The notes: generated by a model from the sequence alone, not told the origin. Counted from the first letter of the stretch, positions 31,709 to 41,486 are shown. The stretch is 64,000 nt of DNA from Prevotella sp. UBA2756 (GCA_002353205.1 DEJE01000038.1:1-64000), one strand, 5' to 3'. Made by a program: numbers and translations.

Positions 31709-34255
31709 ATGAAGACTTACTCTTACGATGAGGCTTTCGAAGCCTCGTTAAGCTATTTCAAAGGCGACGAGCTCGCTGCCCGCGTGTGGGTGAACAAGTA
31801 CGCAATGAAGGACAGCTTCGGCAATATATACGAGAAGAGTCCGGAGGACATGCACCGCCGCATTGCCAACGAGATAGCTCGCATTGAGCAGAAATATGCC
31901 AATCCGATGACGGCCGATGAAATCTTCGGTCTTCTCGACCACTTCCGGTACATTGTCCCGGCAGGCAGTCCGATGACTGGCATCGGCAACAACTTCCAGG
32001 TGGCCTCGCTGTCGAACTGCTTCGTGATTGGTCTCGACGGCGATGCCGACTCCTACGGTGCCATCCTGCGCATCGACGAGGAGCAGGTGCAGCTGATGAA
32101 GCGTCGCGGTGGAGTGGGCCATGACCTGACCCATATCCGTCCGAAAGGGTCGCCGGTGAACAACTCGGCCCTGACGTCGACAGGTCTGGTACCGTTCATG
32201 GAGCGTTACAGCAACAGCACGCGCGAGGTGGCGCAGGACGGCCGGCGCGGTGCACTGATGCTCTCGGTGGGCATCAAGCATCCCGACTCGGAGGCTTTCA
32301 TCGATGCGAAGATGACCGAGGGAAAGGTGACGGGGGCGAATGTGAGCGTGAAGATCGATGACGAGTTCATGCGTGCCGCCGTCAACGACGAGACATACGT
32401 GCAGCAGTTCCCCGTCGATGCCGCCGAACCGATGGTGAAGAAGACCATCCGCGCCAAGGAACTGTGGCAGAAGATTGTGCACAACGCTTGGAAGAGTGCC
32501 GAGCCGGGCGTGCTCTTCTGGGACACCATCCTTCGCGAGAGCATCCCCGACTGCTATGCCGACCTGGGTTTCCGCACGGTGTCGACGAACCCGTGCGGCG
32601 AGATACCCCTCTGTCCGTACGATTCGTGCCGTCTGCTGAGCATCAACCTCTATTCCTATGTGGTGAACCCGTTTACGAAAGAGGCCTATTTCGACTACGA
32701 CCTGTTCAAGAAACATGTGGGCTATGCCCAGCGTCTGATGGACGATATCGTGGACTTGGAGCTCGAGAAGATCGATCTCATTATGGAGAAGATCAAGCAA
32801 GACCCGCAGAGCGAGGAAGTGAAGAGCTCGGAATATCATCTCTGGGAGAAAATCAAGCGCAAAAGTTCGATGGGACGGCGCACGGGCGTGGGCATTACCG
32901 CCGAGGGCGACATGATAGCCGCCATGCTGCTGCGCTACGGCACGCAGGAAGCCACCGACTTCTCGGTGAACGTTCATAAGACACTGGCCTTGGCTGCCTA
33001 CCGTTCGTCGGTGACGATGGCCAGTGAGCGGGGTGCCTTCACCATCTTCGATGCGAAGCGCGAGGAGCAGAACCCCTTCATCCTGCGACTGAAGGATGCC
33101 GACCCGAAGCTGTATGAGGATATGGTGAAGTACGGACGGCGCAACATTGCTTGCCTGACCATCGCTCCGACGGGCACCACATCGCTCATGACGCAGTCGA
33201 CGAGCGGCATCGAGCCGGTCTTCATGCCCGTGTACAAGCGTCGCCGCAAGGTGAATCCCGGCGATGCCAATGCCCATGTGGACTTTGTCGACGAGGTGGG
33301 CGACTCGTTCGAGGAGTATATCGTCTACCACAAGAAGTTTATGGAGTGGATGCGGGTGAACGGTATCGACACCGAAAAACGCTATACACAAGAGGAGATC
33401 GATGCCCTCGTGGCACGCTCGCCTTACTATAAAGCAACGGCCAACGACGTTGACTGGCTGATGAAGGTCAGGATGCAGGGCGCAATACAGAAGTGGGTCG
33501 ACCATTCGATCAGCGTGACCGTCAACCTGCCGAACGATGTCGACGAGGAGTTGGTGAACCGTCTGTACGTGGAAGCCTGGCGCACAGGGTGCAAAGGCTG
33601 CACCATCTATCGCGACGGCAGCCGTGCGGGCGTGATGATTCAGGTGAACGAGAAGAAAAAGAAAGAGGAACCCAAGACAGAGATGGCTCCCTGCAAGCAT
33701 CCCGAGGTGACCGAGGTGCGCCCGCAGACGCTCGAGTGCGACGTGGTGCGCTTCCAGAACAACAAGGAGAAATGGGTGGCCTTCGTGGGATTGCTCGACG
33801 GTTATCCCTACGAAATCTTCACCGGTCTGCAAGACGACGAGGAGGGCATCATGCTGCCCAAGTCGGTCACGAAGGGCAAGATCATCAAGCAGGCCAACGA
33901 AGACGGCACGAAGCGCTATGACTTCCAGTTCGAGAACAAGCGCGGCTACAAGACAACCGTCGAGGGACTGTCGGAGAAATTCAACCCCGAATACTGGAAC
34001 TACGCCAAGCTGATCTCGGGTGTGCTGCGCTACCGCATGCCGATAGAACACGTCATCAAGCTGGTGAGCTCGTTGCAACTGAAGAGCGAGAGCATCAACA
34101 CATGGAAGGTGGGCGTGGAGCGTGCGCTGAAGAAATACATCACCGACGGCACCGAGGCCAAAGGACAGAAGTGTCCGAACTGCGGACACGAGAGCCTGGT
34201 CTACCAAGAGGGCTGTCTGATCTGCAAGAACTGCGGTGCATCGCGCTGCGGATGA
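31709..34255 (+). CDS. nrdJ: Adenosylcobalamin-dependent (class II) ribonucleotide reductase
   Basis: An 848-residue enzyme that reduces ribonucleotides to deoxyribonucleotides with B12 as radical source. Signature blocks: SLSNCFVIG, the active-site NPCGEIPLC, GRRTGVGITAEGD and APTGTTSLMTQSTSGIEP. The C-terminus carries a Cys4 ribbon (CPNCG...CLICKNCG, about 820-845). The ATG at 31709 (MKTYSYDEAF) is chosen; the longer frame starts near the -7 box. folB follows 52 bp downstream and may be cotranscribed. Because it needs B12, the cell must import or make cobalamin; no B12 gene is in the window. Confidence 0.95.
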   Translation: MKTYSYDEAFEASLSYFKGDELAARVWVNKYAMKDSFGNIYEKSPEDMHRRIANEIARIEQKYANPMTADEIFGLLDHFRYIVPAGSPMTGIGNNFQVASLSNCFVIGLDGDADSYGAILRIDEEQVQLMKRRGGVGHDLTHIRPKGSPVNNSALTSTGLVPFMERYSNSTREVAQDGRRGALMLSVGIKHPDSEAFIDAKMTEGKVTGANVSVKIDDEFMRAAVNDETYVQQFPVDAAEPMVKKTIRAKELWQKIVHNAWKSAEPGVLFWDTILRESIPDCYADLGFRTVSTNPCGEIPLCPYDSCRLLSINLYSYVVNPFTKEAYFDYDLFKKHVGYAQRLMDDIVDLELEKIDLIMEKIKQDPQSEEVKSSEYHLWEKIKRKSSMGRRTGVGITAEGDMIAAMLLRYGTQEATDFSVNVHKTLALAAYRSSVTMASERGAFTIFDAKREEQNPFILRLKDADPKLYEDMVKYGRRNIACLTIAPTGTTSLMTQSTSGIEPVFMPVYKRRRKVNPGDANAHVDFVDEVGDSFEEYIVYHKKFMEWMRVNGIDTEKRYTQEEIDALVARSPYYKATANDVDWLMKVRMQGAIQKWVDHSISVTVNLPNDVDEELVNRLYVEAWRTGCKGCTIYRDGSRAGVMIQVNEKKKKEEPKTEMAPCKHPEVTEVRPQTLECDVVRFQNNKEKWVAFVGLLDGYPYEIFTGLQDDEEGIMLPKSVTKGKIIKQANEDGTKRYDFQFENKRGYKTTVEGLSEKFNPEYWNYAKLISGVLRYRMPIEHVIKLVSSLQLKSESINTWKVGVERALKKYITDGTEAKGQKCPNCGHESLVYQEGCLICKNCGASRCG

Positions 34256-34307
34256 TGTTTTCGAGAATAAGAGATGATGGATTGAGACCGACAATTAGAA
34301 TCAGGCA

Positions 34308-34688
34308 TTGGAGAACAAATATAGGATAGCATCGGACTATATCGCGCTCTGCGGCGTCAGACTGCATGCACGCCACGGCGTGTTGCCGCAGGAGAGGGTC
34401 ACAGGCGGGGAGTTCATCGTCGACCTGAAGGTGAAATGTCCGCTCGCCCGGGCCGCTGAGACCGACGATGTGGCCGACACCCTCAATTATGCCGAACTTT
34501 ATCGAATCATAAATAAGGAGATGCAGACGCCATCCAACCTGCTGGAACATGTGGCAGGGAGGATTGGCGGACGCATTCTGGCAGAGATGCCGATGGCCGA
34601 GGAGGTGTGGGTCAGGCTGACAAAGTGCAACCCGCCGATGGGTGCCGACCTCGACGGTGCCGCCGTGGAGCTGACGGTGGTGCGCTGA
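34308..34688 (+). CDS. folB: Dihydroneopterin aldolase
   Basis: A 126-residue folate-pathway enzyme that cleaves dihydroneopterin to 6-hydroxymethyl-dihydropterin. Key blocks are ALCGVRLHARHGVLPQE with the conserved Glu, DTLNYAELY, LLEHVAGRI and VRLTKCNPP. An in-frame TAG at 34296-34298 and the lack of any ATG before the conserved core leave TTG at 34308 as the only common start codon, an unusual choice for this organism. It lies 52 bp after nrdJ. Confidence 0.92.
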   Translation: MENKYRIASDYIALCGVRLHARHGVLPQERVTGGEFIVDLKVKCPLARAAETDDVADTLNYAELYRIINKEMQTPSNLLEHVAGRIGGRILAEMPMAEEVWVRLTKCNPPMGADLDGAAVELTVVR

Positions 34689-34795
34689 GAATCCGTCGGG
34701 GTGCTCCAAACTGTAAAATGTAGGCTGTGGCCGCTTGAAACGGGCCTCTTCGAGGCGATGTCGGCGGCTGAGAACGAAAAACTTGAGCGCGAGAT

Positions 34796-34826
34796 ATTGT
34801 TTTCTCGCGAGAAATTATTATCTTTG
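34796..34826 (+). promoter_or_regulatory. Promoter of the amidase gene
   Basis: ATTG (34796-34799) and TATCTTTG (34819-34826), spacing 19 bp. The ATG at 34834 is 8 bp downstream, giving a near-leaderless mRNA. Confidence 0.7.
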
Positions 34827-34833
34827 CAACCGT

Positions 34834-36207
34834 ATGGGCAAAAGACTTTTGATGACAGCTGCCTTGCTGTTCATGATGATGACGGTAGGACTTGCCGCAG
34901 GAGGCAAGTTCACGCTCGTCATTGATCCTGGTCATGGAGGTCATGACTCAGGGGCGAAAGGCAAGTCGGCTTACGAGAAGAATATCAACCTGAAGGTGGC
35001 TTTGGCCTTCGGCAAGTATGTAGAGCGTAACTGTCCCGACGTGAAAGTGATCTACACTCGAAAAACAGATGTCTTCATTTCGCTCGCCGAGCGGGCCGCC
35101 ATTGCCAACCGCAACAAGGCCGACCTCTTCATCTCCGTTCACACCAACGCCCTTCCGGGAGGAAAGATAGCGCGAGGTTTTGAGGTCTACACCCTGGGAA
35201 TGCACCGCGCCAACGACAATCTGGACGTTGCCAAGCGCGAGAACTCCGTGATTCTCGTGGAGAAAGACTACAAGACGCGCTATCAGGGCTTCGACCCGAA
35301 GTCGAGCGAGAGCTATATCATGTTCGAGTTCATGCAGGATAAGTTCATGGCCAAGAGCGTCGACCTGGCGAAAATGATCCAGCGAAGCGTGTGTCAGACG
35401 GCTTCACGACCGAACAAAGGGGTGCATCAGGCGGGCTTCCTCGTGCTTAGGGAAACGTCAATGCCCAGTTGCCTGATAGAGCTGGGCTTCATCACCACAC
35501 CCGACGAGGAGCGGCTGCTCGTCTCTGAGGCGGGAATCGACAACCATGCCCGGGGCATCTACAACGCTTTTGTGAAATACAAGAATAAGTATATGGGAGG
35601 AAAGAGCGCCCCTTTCGCGAGTCCGGCCGTGCAGGAACCAACAAGTCCGGCGACCGGAAGAAAAACGGAACAGCGCGACAGTCAGCCCAAGGAAAATCAG
35701 GCAGCAAGCAGTCAGCAACTGTCGGCAAGCAGAAGTCAGCAGGAAAAACCGGAAGTAAGCAAGCCGCAAGAAAGGGAAACGGCCAGTCTGCCTCAGCAAC
35801 AGGAGGAAAAGCAGGACAGTCGGCAGTCAGGTCAACAGCCAGACGCGGGAAGTCCTGAACCTACAGCCGACGAACAAGTGTCGGCAAACGCGAACGAAGA
35901 GGCAGGACAACCAGGTGCAGAGCCGTCGGCCGACCCTGTTTTCAAGGTTCAGATCCTGGCCAACGATGCGCCCCTGAAGGCCAACAGCCCGTTGCTGAAA
36001 GGCTTGAAGGGCGTCGACGTATACGAGGAAAACAACATGTGGAAGTACACCTACGGTGCCGATACCGACTATAATGCCATCTATCGGCTCCGGAAATCCA
36101 TCCTCGGCAATTTTCCCAATGCCTTCATCATCGCGTTCCGCAATGGCGAGAAGGCAGATGTGGTGGAAGCTCTGAATGAGTTCAAGCGTAAGCGAGGACG
36201 CAAATAA
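34834..36207 (+). CDS. N-acetylmuramoyl-L-alanine amidase with Gln-rich linker and C-terminal SPOR-like domain
   Basis: A 457-residue periplasmic cell-wall hydrolase. Signal peptide MGKRLLMTAALLFMMMTVGLAAG, then an Amidase_3 domain (about 25-250) with the zinc ligands in VIDPGHGGHDSGAKG, ISVHTNAL and the catalytic Glu in CLIELGFIT. Residues about 255-365 are a Gln/Ser/Glu-rich low-complexity linker. The end (FKVQILANDAPL...FRNGEKADVVEALNEF, about 368-450) looks like a SPOR-type peptidoglycan-binding domain. The start at 34834 is set by the promoter and signal peptide. An MlaD-like gene follows 106 bp downstream with no promoter I can see, so the two are probably cotranscribed. Confidence 0.92.
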   Translation: MGKRLLMTAALLFMMMTVGLAAGGKFTLVIDPGHGGHDSGAKGKSAYEKNINLKVALAFGKYVERNCPDVKVIYTRKTDVFISLAERAAIANRNKADLFISVHTNALPGGKIARGFEVYTLGMHRANDNLDVAKRENSVILVEKDYKTRYQGFDPKSSESYIMFEFMQDKFMAKSVDLAKMIQRSVCQTASRPNKGVHQAGFLVLRETSMPSCLIELGFITTPDEERLLVSEAGIDNHARGIYNAFVKYKNKYMGGKSAPFASPAVQEPTSPATGRKTEQRDSQPKENQAASSQQLSASRSQQEKPEVSKPQERETASLPQQQEEKQDSRQSGQQPDAGSPEPTADEQVSANANEEAGQPGAEPSADPVFKVQILANDAPLKANSPLLKGLKGVDVYEENNMWKYTYGADTDYNAIYRLRKSILGNFPNAFIIAFRNGEKADVVEALNEFKRKRGRK

Positions 36208-36313
36208 AGGAGCGGAAGCGTGCCGTTGGCCGGTGGAAGCCCGCCAATGGCATGACAGTGGAAGCAGAAAGCATTTTTTCTATACATCATCATATATTAT
36301 ATAGACAAAGCAC

Positions 36314-37219
36314 ATGAAGAAAGAAATCAAAATAGCCCTCGTGGCCGTGGTGGGATTGGTGGTGCTGTTTTTCGGCATGAATTTCCTGAAAGGACTGAAG
36401 CTGTTCTCTTCAGACAGTCTGTATTACATGTCGTTCAAGGAACTGAGCGGACTCGGAACATCTACGCCCATCTACGCCAACGGCTACCGCGTGGGAGTGG
36501 TCAAGGACATCGACTACGACTATACACTTGAGAAAGACATCATGGTAGAGGTGGGCATCGATCCCGACATGCGCATCCCGAAGGGGACGACAGCCGAGAT
36601 TTCGAGCGACCTGCTGGGTAACCTGCAGGTGAACCTGATGTTCGACCGCGAGTCGAAGGAGATCCTTCCCGAGGGCGGCATCATTCCGGGCAATACCAAC
36701 AGCGGCATGATGGGCGAGGTGAAAAACATGGTTCCCACGATACAGAAGATGCTGCCCAAGCTCGACAGTATCATGGCCAGCCTGAACACCCTGATGGCCG
36801 ACCCTGCCATTGCGAACTCGCTACACAACGTGGAGGGCATTACCAGCGGACTGACCACCACCACGAAGGAGCTGAATGCCCTCATGGCGCAGCTCAACCG
36901 CAGCGTTCCTTCGGTGATGAGCAAGACTTCAACGGTGCTCGACAACGCCACAACGCTCACCGACAACCTCAATACGAAGCTCGCAGCCGTAGATATGGCT
37001 GCCACCATGAGCAAGGTGAACGCCACACTGGCCAATGTTGAGGCGCTGACCAACCGAATGAACAGCAATCAGGGTACGCTGGGACTGATGATGAACGACC
37101 CGTCGCTCTACAACAACCTCAACGCCACCATGCTCTCGGCCGACTCGTTGCTCGTCAACCTGCGGCAGCATCCTAAGCGATATGTGCATTTCTCGATTTT
37201 CGGGAAGAAGGATAAATGA
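36314..37219 (+). CDS. MlaD/MCE-family lipid transport protein
   Basis: A 301-residue protein with one N-terminal helix (IALVAVVGLVVLFFGMNFLKGL) and an MCE domain (YYMSFKELSGLGTSTPIYANGYRVG through PKGTTAEISSDLLGNLQVNL, about 38-120). The remainder is an alpha-helical, Asn/Thr-rich tail with repeated LNxLMAD/NLN patterns, likely a coiled coil. MCE proteins form hexamers at the inner membrane and carry phospholipids across the periplasm with an ABC transporter. No mlaE/mlaF genes are in the window. A strong terminator follows. Confidence 0.9.
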   Translation: MKKEIKIALVAVVGLVVLFFGMNFLKGLKLFSSDSLYYMSFKELSGLGTSTPIYANGYRVGVVKDIDYDYTLEKDIMVEVGIDPDMRIPKGTTAEISSDLLGNLQVNLMFDRESKEILPEGGIIPGNTNSGMMGEVKNMVPTIQKMLPKLDSIMASLNTLMADPAIANSLHNVEGITSGLTTTTKELNALMAQLNRSVPSVMSKTSTVLDNATTLTDNLNTKLAAVDMAATMSKVNATLANVEALTNRMNSNQGTLGLMMNDPSLYNNLNATMLSADSLLVNLRQHPKRYVHFSIFGKKDK

Positions 37220-37311
37220 TTCTCTTGTCGCCGATTCTACGAACAAAATGGCTAATTTAAAAAGTGTCCAAATAGAAGCAGCGCCGCAGATTGGTTGAGC
37301 GTGAAGTGTGC

Positions 37312-37356
37312 AAGTGTCGCAATGACGCAACTTTAGCGTTGTTGCGACACTTTTTC
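37312..37356 (+). terminator. Terminator after the MlaD-like gene
   Basis: Stem of 17 bp with two mismatches (AAGTGTCGCAA.../...TTGCGACACTT), 7-nt loop, then TTTTT. It lies in the 395-bp gap 37220-37614, which otherwise holds only the dnaA promoter; I see no DnaA boxes there. Confidence 0.8.
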
Positions 37357-37518
37357 TGTGCCATATCTCTTCTTTACAGAATCATTCTGCAAGTGTTTCA
37401 TTTACAATTACTTATAAATATGCAACACACGGAATGCTCTCAAACGACCCCCGAATCCATAAATGCCCCAAATCTTCGGCATTTACGTTTCTGAGTTAAA
37501 AATTTACAAATCCTTCGA

Positions 37519-37550
37519 TTTGCCTATTAAAAAATTTTTTACGACCTTTG
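37519..37550 (+). promoter_or_regulatory. Promoter of dnaA
   Basis: TTTG (37519-37522) and GACCTTTG (37543-37550; one mismatch to TAnnTTTG), spacing 20 bp. The 5' leader would be about 60 nt. Confidence 0.55.
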
Positions 37551-37614
37551 CAATGCGAAAAACGCCTATGAAGGCATACACCTATTTTTACTAATAAATA
37601 GAGAAACAATAGAA

Positions 37615-39027
37615 ATGAGTATTAATCCACTCGCGCTTTGGGGCAACTGCCTTGACCTTATCAAGGAGAACGTCTCGGAACAGCAGTTCAGCACTTGGTT
37701 CAAACCGATACAGTTCGGTTCGTACCAGCCCGCCACGCGGACGCTGCTGCTGCGCGTACCCAGCATGTTCGTCTACGAATATCTGGAGGAGAACTACGTG
37801 GATTTGCTCAAGAAGGTGCTGACACGGTTCTTCGGCGATGGCATTCGCCTGAACTACAGCGTGCTGACAGATAAGGAGAACAACCTCAGTCAGACCGTAC
37901 AGGCCGAACCTGTAGCCGGCATTGCCAAAGCCCGACAGAGAGAGAACGCCAATCAGCCGCCATCGGTGCTCGATATCGGAGAGCCACAGCAGATTGACTC
38001 GCAGCTCGATCCCCATCTCACGTTCCAGAACTTCATCGAGGGCGACAGCAACAAGCTGCCACGCAGCGTCGGTTTGTCGATTGCCGAGCATCCCCAGTCC
38101 ACCCAGTTCAACCCTATGTTCATCTACGGACCGAGCGGTTGCGGCAAGACTCACCTCATTAATGCCATCGGAACGCGCACGAAAGAACTCTATCCGCAGA
38201 AGCGTGTGCTCTATGTGAGCGCCCGTCTGTTCCAGGTGCAGTATACAAATGCCGTCTTGCAGAACAAGACCAACGACTTCATCAATTTCTACCAGACCAT
38301 CGACATGCTCATCGTCGATGATATTCAGGAGTGGATGACAGCAACGAAGACGCAGGAGACATTCTTCCACATCTTCAACCACCTGTTCCGCAACGGCAAG
38401 CGCATCCTTCTGGCCAGCGACCGTCCGCCCGTAGACCTCAAAGGCATGAGCGACCGCTTGCTGACGCGATTCTCGTGCGGCCTGATAGCAGAGCTTGAAA
38501 AGCCGAACGTGCAGCTCTGCATCGACATCCTGAATAGCAAGATCAAGCGCGACGGCCTGCGGATCCCCGACGACGTGGTGCAGTTCATCGCCCAAACAGC
38601 CAATGGCAGTGTGCGCGATCTGGAGGGTGTCATCAACTCGTTGCTCGCCTACAGCATCGTGTATAACGGGAATGTGGACATGCGTCTGGCCGAACGCGTC
38701 ATCAAGAGGGCCGTCAAGGTCGACGATCATCCGCTGACCATCGACGATATCATCGAGTCGGTGAGCAATCATTTCAACGTGACACCCTCGTCGATCAGCA
38801 GCCGGTCGCGCAAGCACGACATCGTCGTGGCCCGTCAGGTGAGCATGTATCTGGCTCAGAAATATACGAAGATGCCCACATCGCGCATCGGAAAGCTCGT
38901 CGGTGGGCGCGACCATAGCACGGTGATCCACAGTTGCTCGCAGATAGAGCAGCGCATAAAGACCGATACCATGTTCAGTCATGAGATACAAAGCATAGAA
39001 CAGTCGTTCAAGCTGAAGAAGATGTAG
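37615..39027 (+). CDS. dnaA: Chromosomal replication initiator DnaA
   Basis: A 470-residue AAA+ initiator. Domain I (NPLALWGNCLDLIKENVSEQQF) is at the N-terminus, then a variable linker. The ATPase domain has Walker A GPSGCGKTHL (about 171-180), Walker B MLIVDDIQ and sensor LLASDRPP. The DNA-binding domain IV ends with the signature VGGRDHSTVIHSC. I see no TTATNCACA box cluster on either side, so the origin is probably elsewhere, as is common in Bacteroidetes. It is monocistronic: terminators lie on both sides. Confidence 0.97.
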   Translation: MSINPLALWGNCLDLIKENVSEQQFSTWFKPIQFGSYQPATRTLLLRVPSMFVYEYLEENYVDLLKKVLTRFFGDGIRLNYSVLTDKENNLSQTVQAEPVAGIAKARQRENANQPPSVLDIGEPQQIDSQLDPHLTFQNFIEGDSNKLPRSVGLSIAEHPQSTQFNPMFIYGPSGCGKTHLINAIGTRTKELYPQKRVLYVSARLFQVQYTNAVLQNKTNDFINFYQTIDMLIVDDIQEWMTATKTQETFFHIFNHLFRNGKRILLASDRPPVDLKGMSDRLLTRFSCGLIAELEKPNVQLCIDILNSKIKRDGLRIPDDVVQFIAQTANGSVRDLEGVINSLLAYSIVYNGNVDMRLAERVIKRAVKVDDHPLTIDDIIESVSNHFNVTPSSISSRSRKHDIVVARQVSMYLAQKYTKMPTSRIGKLVGGRDHSTVIHSCSQIEQRIKTDTMFSHEIQSIEQSFKLKKM

Positions 39028-39071
39028 CCCCTTGTGCTGCATCTTTTTTAGTACAAGCGTTTGTGCTGAAT

Positions 39072-39100
39072 GAAAACAGACTCTTTCATCCTGTTTTTTC
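39072..39100 (+). terminator. Possible terminator of dnaA
   Basis: AAAACAG/CTGTTTT stem with an 11-nt loop and T-rich 3' side, 45 bp after the dnaA stop. Weak, A/T-rich stem. Confidence 0.4.
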
Positions 39101-39165
39101 GCCCCTTTTGTCTATCGAAGTGCGTTTTTCTTGGTCCTACGGCTGTGTTATTCGTTTTTTCTTTG

Positions 39166-39173
39166 TATTTTTG
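39166..39173 (+). promoter_or_regulatory. -7 box of the C10 peptidase gene
   Basis: TATTTTTG, 31 bp ahead of the ATG; no good -33 box. Confidence 0.5.
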
Positions 39174-39204
39174 CAGTCGAGTAATCAAAACCTAATCCTT
39201 TATT

Positions 39205-41427
39205 ATGAATAGATTCTTATTCCTGTTGTCGGGTCTGATGCTCGGCATCACCATGGTGGCAGCTCCCGTTTCGAAGACGGCCGCACAGGAGAAAGCCCGT
39301 CATTTCATGCTCGAACGCGGCATGATAGCCGATGGCACTGCCGTTGAAGAGACATCGATACGCCGTGCACCGTCTGCCGGTGCCGCTCCCAGCTATTATG
39401 TCTTCAATGCCGGAAACGACAGAGGCTTTGTCATCGTGGCCGGCGACGACGTGGTGGACAGCATCCTGGGCTATTGCGACAACGGTTCGTTCTGCGCCGA
39501 CAGCATCCCCGAAAACGTGGAATGGTGGCTCAGCAACATGGAGACCGAGATACGCTGGATGCAGGATCATCAGCCCAATGACGCTCGCCCCCATCGTGCC
39601 CCGAAGCCAGCCATCAGTCCGTTGCTGACCACGAAGTGGGACCAAGGCAAGCCTTACAACCTGCTCTGTCCGGGCAATAGCTACACGGGATGCGTGGCCA
39701 CGGCGATGGCTCAGGTCATGAACTATCACCAGTGGCCCGATACCACGCTGACGGAGGTGCCAGGAACGACGGCCTATGGCGACACAATCGACACCCTTCC
39801 CATCATAGGCTTCGACTGGAAAGCGATGAGGAACACGTACAGGGGCAATGATTCCGACGGCATGGCCGTGGCCGAGCTGATGCTCTACGCTGGCTGCTCG
39901 GTGTCGATGAGCTATTCCACGTCAGGATCGGGAGCCTATTCGGAGAATGTTCCCCATGCCCTTGTCCACTATTTCGGCTACGATTCGGGGCTGAAGCTGG
40001 AGTATCGGTCGAACTATTCCATTGCCGAGTGGGACGACATGATGTATAACGAGCTGGCTAACAACCGACCGGTCTATTATTCCGGCGCGTCGATGAGCGT
40101 GGGACATGCCTTTGTGTGCGACGGCTACGACGGCCATGGTCTCTTCCACATCAACTGGGGCTGGAGCGGACGCTTCGACGGACACTTCAAACTGAGCGTG
40201 CTCAATCCCAACAGCAACTCAGGAGCCGGCAGCGGCTCGACGCCCGACGGCTATGCCAACCAGCAGTGTGCCTTGTTCGGTGTGCAGAAACCTACTGGCG
40301 AGGAGCCTGTCGCCCCTCCGTCTTTACCGGATCTTTTAGGATTTGAAGTGCTCAATAACACACTGGAAGTTACCTTCGAGAAGCGATGGGGTGAGAGAAA
40401 GACCTACGATTGCGCTATTGCGATGGAGAAGGCCGACGGATCCTACGAAATACTTTCTCAGGATCGTTTTCAGACGATCGTCCAAAATAGGCGCAATCTT
40501 TATTGCCGTGTCGACACGCTGTTGACGGAAGTCGGGGACTACAAGATTGTTCCGTTAGGACGCGAGTCGTCAGAAACGGAGTGGAGAAGAGTAGGGCGGT
40601 CTTATGAGTATATTGTCTTCAACGTTACATCCGAGAATGATTCGTTGGAATATTCGTATGTCATCCATCCCGTGTTCAACCTCAAGGCCACCAGCATCGA
40701 GCCTGTGGGCACGGTGACCGCCAACAACTACAATCCGCTGAGGGTGACACTCGTCAACGAGGGCGACGAATATAACGGTATGATCTATGTCTATGCCTGC
40801 AGCGAGGACGTGCTGGGGCAGTCTTATCCGCATGGCTACACCACGGTGGCTCTCGAAGCAGGGTCGACGACCGACCTGACGTTCTACTATCAGCCGTCGA
40901 CGCTCACCGACATGGCCATCTGGCTCTATGCCGAGAGTCCCAAAGGCTACTATCTCGACTTTATCGGTCAGCGCGAGTTTGCCACCTACGACCTGGAGTT
41001 CGTCAGTTCCACGGTGGAGTACGACCCGCTTGTTGTCTCGGTCACCGTAAAGAACAATTCTCCTACCGACTACAACCGCACGTTCAGAACCTTCGTCTTC
41101 CAAGAGGGCAAGAAGAAACGACTCGGAACTGCCGACAAGACACAATTGATACCTGCCGGCGGCGAGACCACATTCGTATATGATACATTCCGGCTTACGC
41201 CAGGCGTCGATTACTACATGCTCTTCCAGGTTCAGGATCATGAGATAGGCAACTCGTTTGTCTATATCGACGGCCGTGTAGACATCGACGGTTCGCAGAC
41301 TTCGGGCATCGAGGTGCAGTCGGCCGACCAGCCGCAAACCGACTGGTACAGCGTTTCCGGCGTGCGCGTCGGGCAGCCTTCAGCCAAGGGAATCTTCATC
41401 CGCGGTGGAAAGAAGTTTGTCAGGTAA
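39205..41427 (+). CDS. Secreted C10 family (streptopain-like) cysteine peptidase
   Basis: A 740-residue exported protease. Signal peptide (FLFLLSGLMLGITMVAAPVS), then a propeptide of the SpeB/interpain type (YYVFNAGNDRGFVIVAGDD), then the C10 catalytic domain with Cys163 in YTGCVATAMAQVMNYHQWP and His301 in VGHAFVCDGYD, followed by FHINWGWSG. The C-terminal half (about 375-700) is beta-rich with three or four Ig-like repeats, and the end (WYSVSGVRVGQP...GIFIRGGKKFVR) is a sorting-like tail. C10 enzymes degrade host proteins and can carry zymogen control by the propeptide. It is the second secreted cysteine peptidase in the window, besides the C13 protein. Confidence 0.93.
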   Translation: MNRFLFLLSGLMLGITMVAAPVSKTAAQEKARHFMLERGMIADGTAVEETSIRRAPSAGAAPSYYVFNAGNDRGFVIVAGDDVVDSILGYCDNGSFCADSIPENVEWWLSNMETEIRWMQDHQPNDARPHRAPKPAISPLLTTKWDQGKPYNLLCPGNSYTGCVATAMAQVMNYHQWPDTTLTEVPGTTAYGDTIDTLPIIGFDWKAMRNTYRGNDSDGMAVAELMLYAGCSVSMSYSTSGSGAYSENVPHALVHYFGYDSGLKLEYRSNYSIAEWDDMMYNELANNRPVYYSGASMSVGHAFVCDGYDGHGLFHINWGWSGRFDGHFKLSVLNPNSNSGAGSGSTPDGYANQQCALFGVQKPTGEEPVAPPSLPDLLGFEVLNNTLEVTFEKRWGERKTYDCAIAMEKADGSYEILSQDRFQTIVQNRRNLYCRVDTLLTEVGDYKIVPLGRESSETEWRRVGRSYEYIVFNVTSENDSLEYSYVIHPVFNLKATSIEPVGTVTANNYNPLRVTLVNEGDEYNGMIYVYACSEDVLGQSYPHGYTTVALEAGSTTDLTFYYQPSTLTDMAIWLYAESPKGYYLDFIGQREFATYDLEFVSSTVEYDPLVVSVTVKNNSPTDYNRTFRTFVFQEGKKKRLGTADKTQLIPAGGETTFVYDTFRLTPGVDYYMLFQVQDHEIGNSFVYIDGRVDIDGSQTSGIEVQSADQPQTDWYSVSGVRVGQPSAKGIFIRGGKKFVR

Positions 41428-41450
41428 CAAATGATAAAGTAACATAACGC

Positions 41451-41486
41451 AAAAAAAGACGGCCTACACATCACGTGCAGGCCGTC
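41451..41486 (-). terminator. Terminator of the small RNA
   Basis: Eight-base-pair GC-rich stem with a 13-nt loop, followed on the minus strand by TTTTTTT. Confidence 0.75.

Noticed and set aside
31748..34294. 848-residue open frame on the minus strand opposite nrdJ
   Set aside because: It is a shadow of the ribonucleotide reductase gene caused by GC-rich third positions; the translation is His/Val/Leu-rich without any domain.
37220..37614. Replication origin next to dnaA
   Set aside because: I found no DnaA-box cluster; only a terminator and the dnaA promoter are visible.
37591..39042. 483-residue open frame opposite dnaA
   Set aside because: Antisense shadow; the plus strand encodes an unmistakable DnaA.
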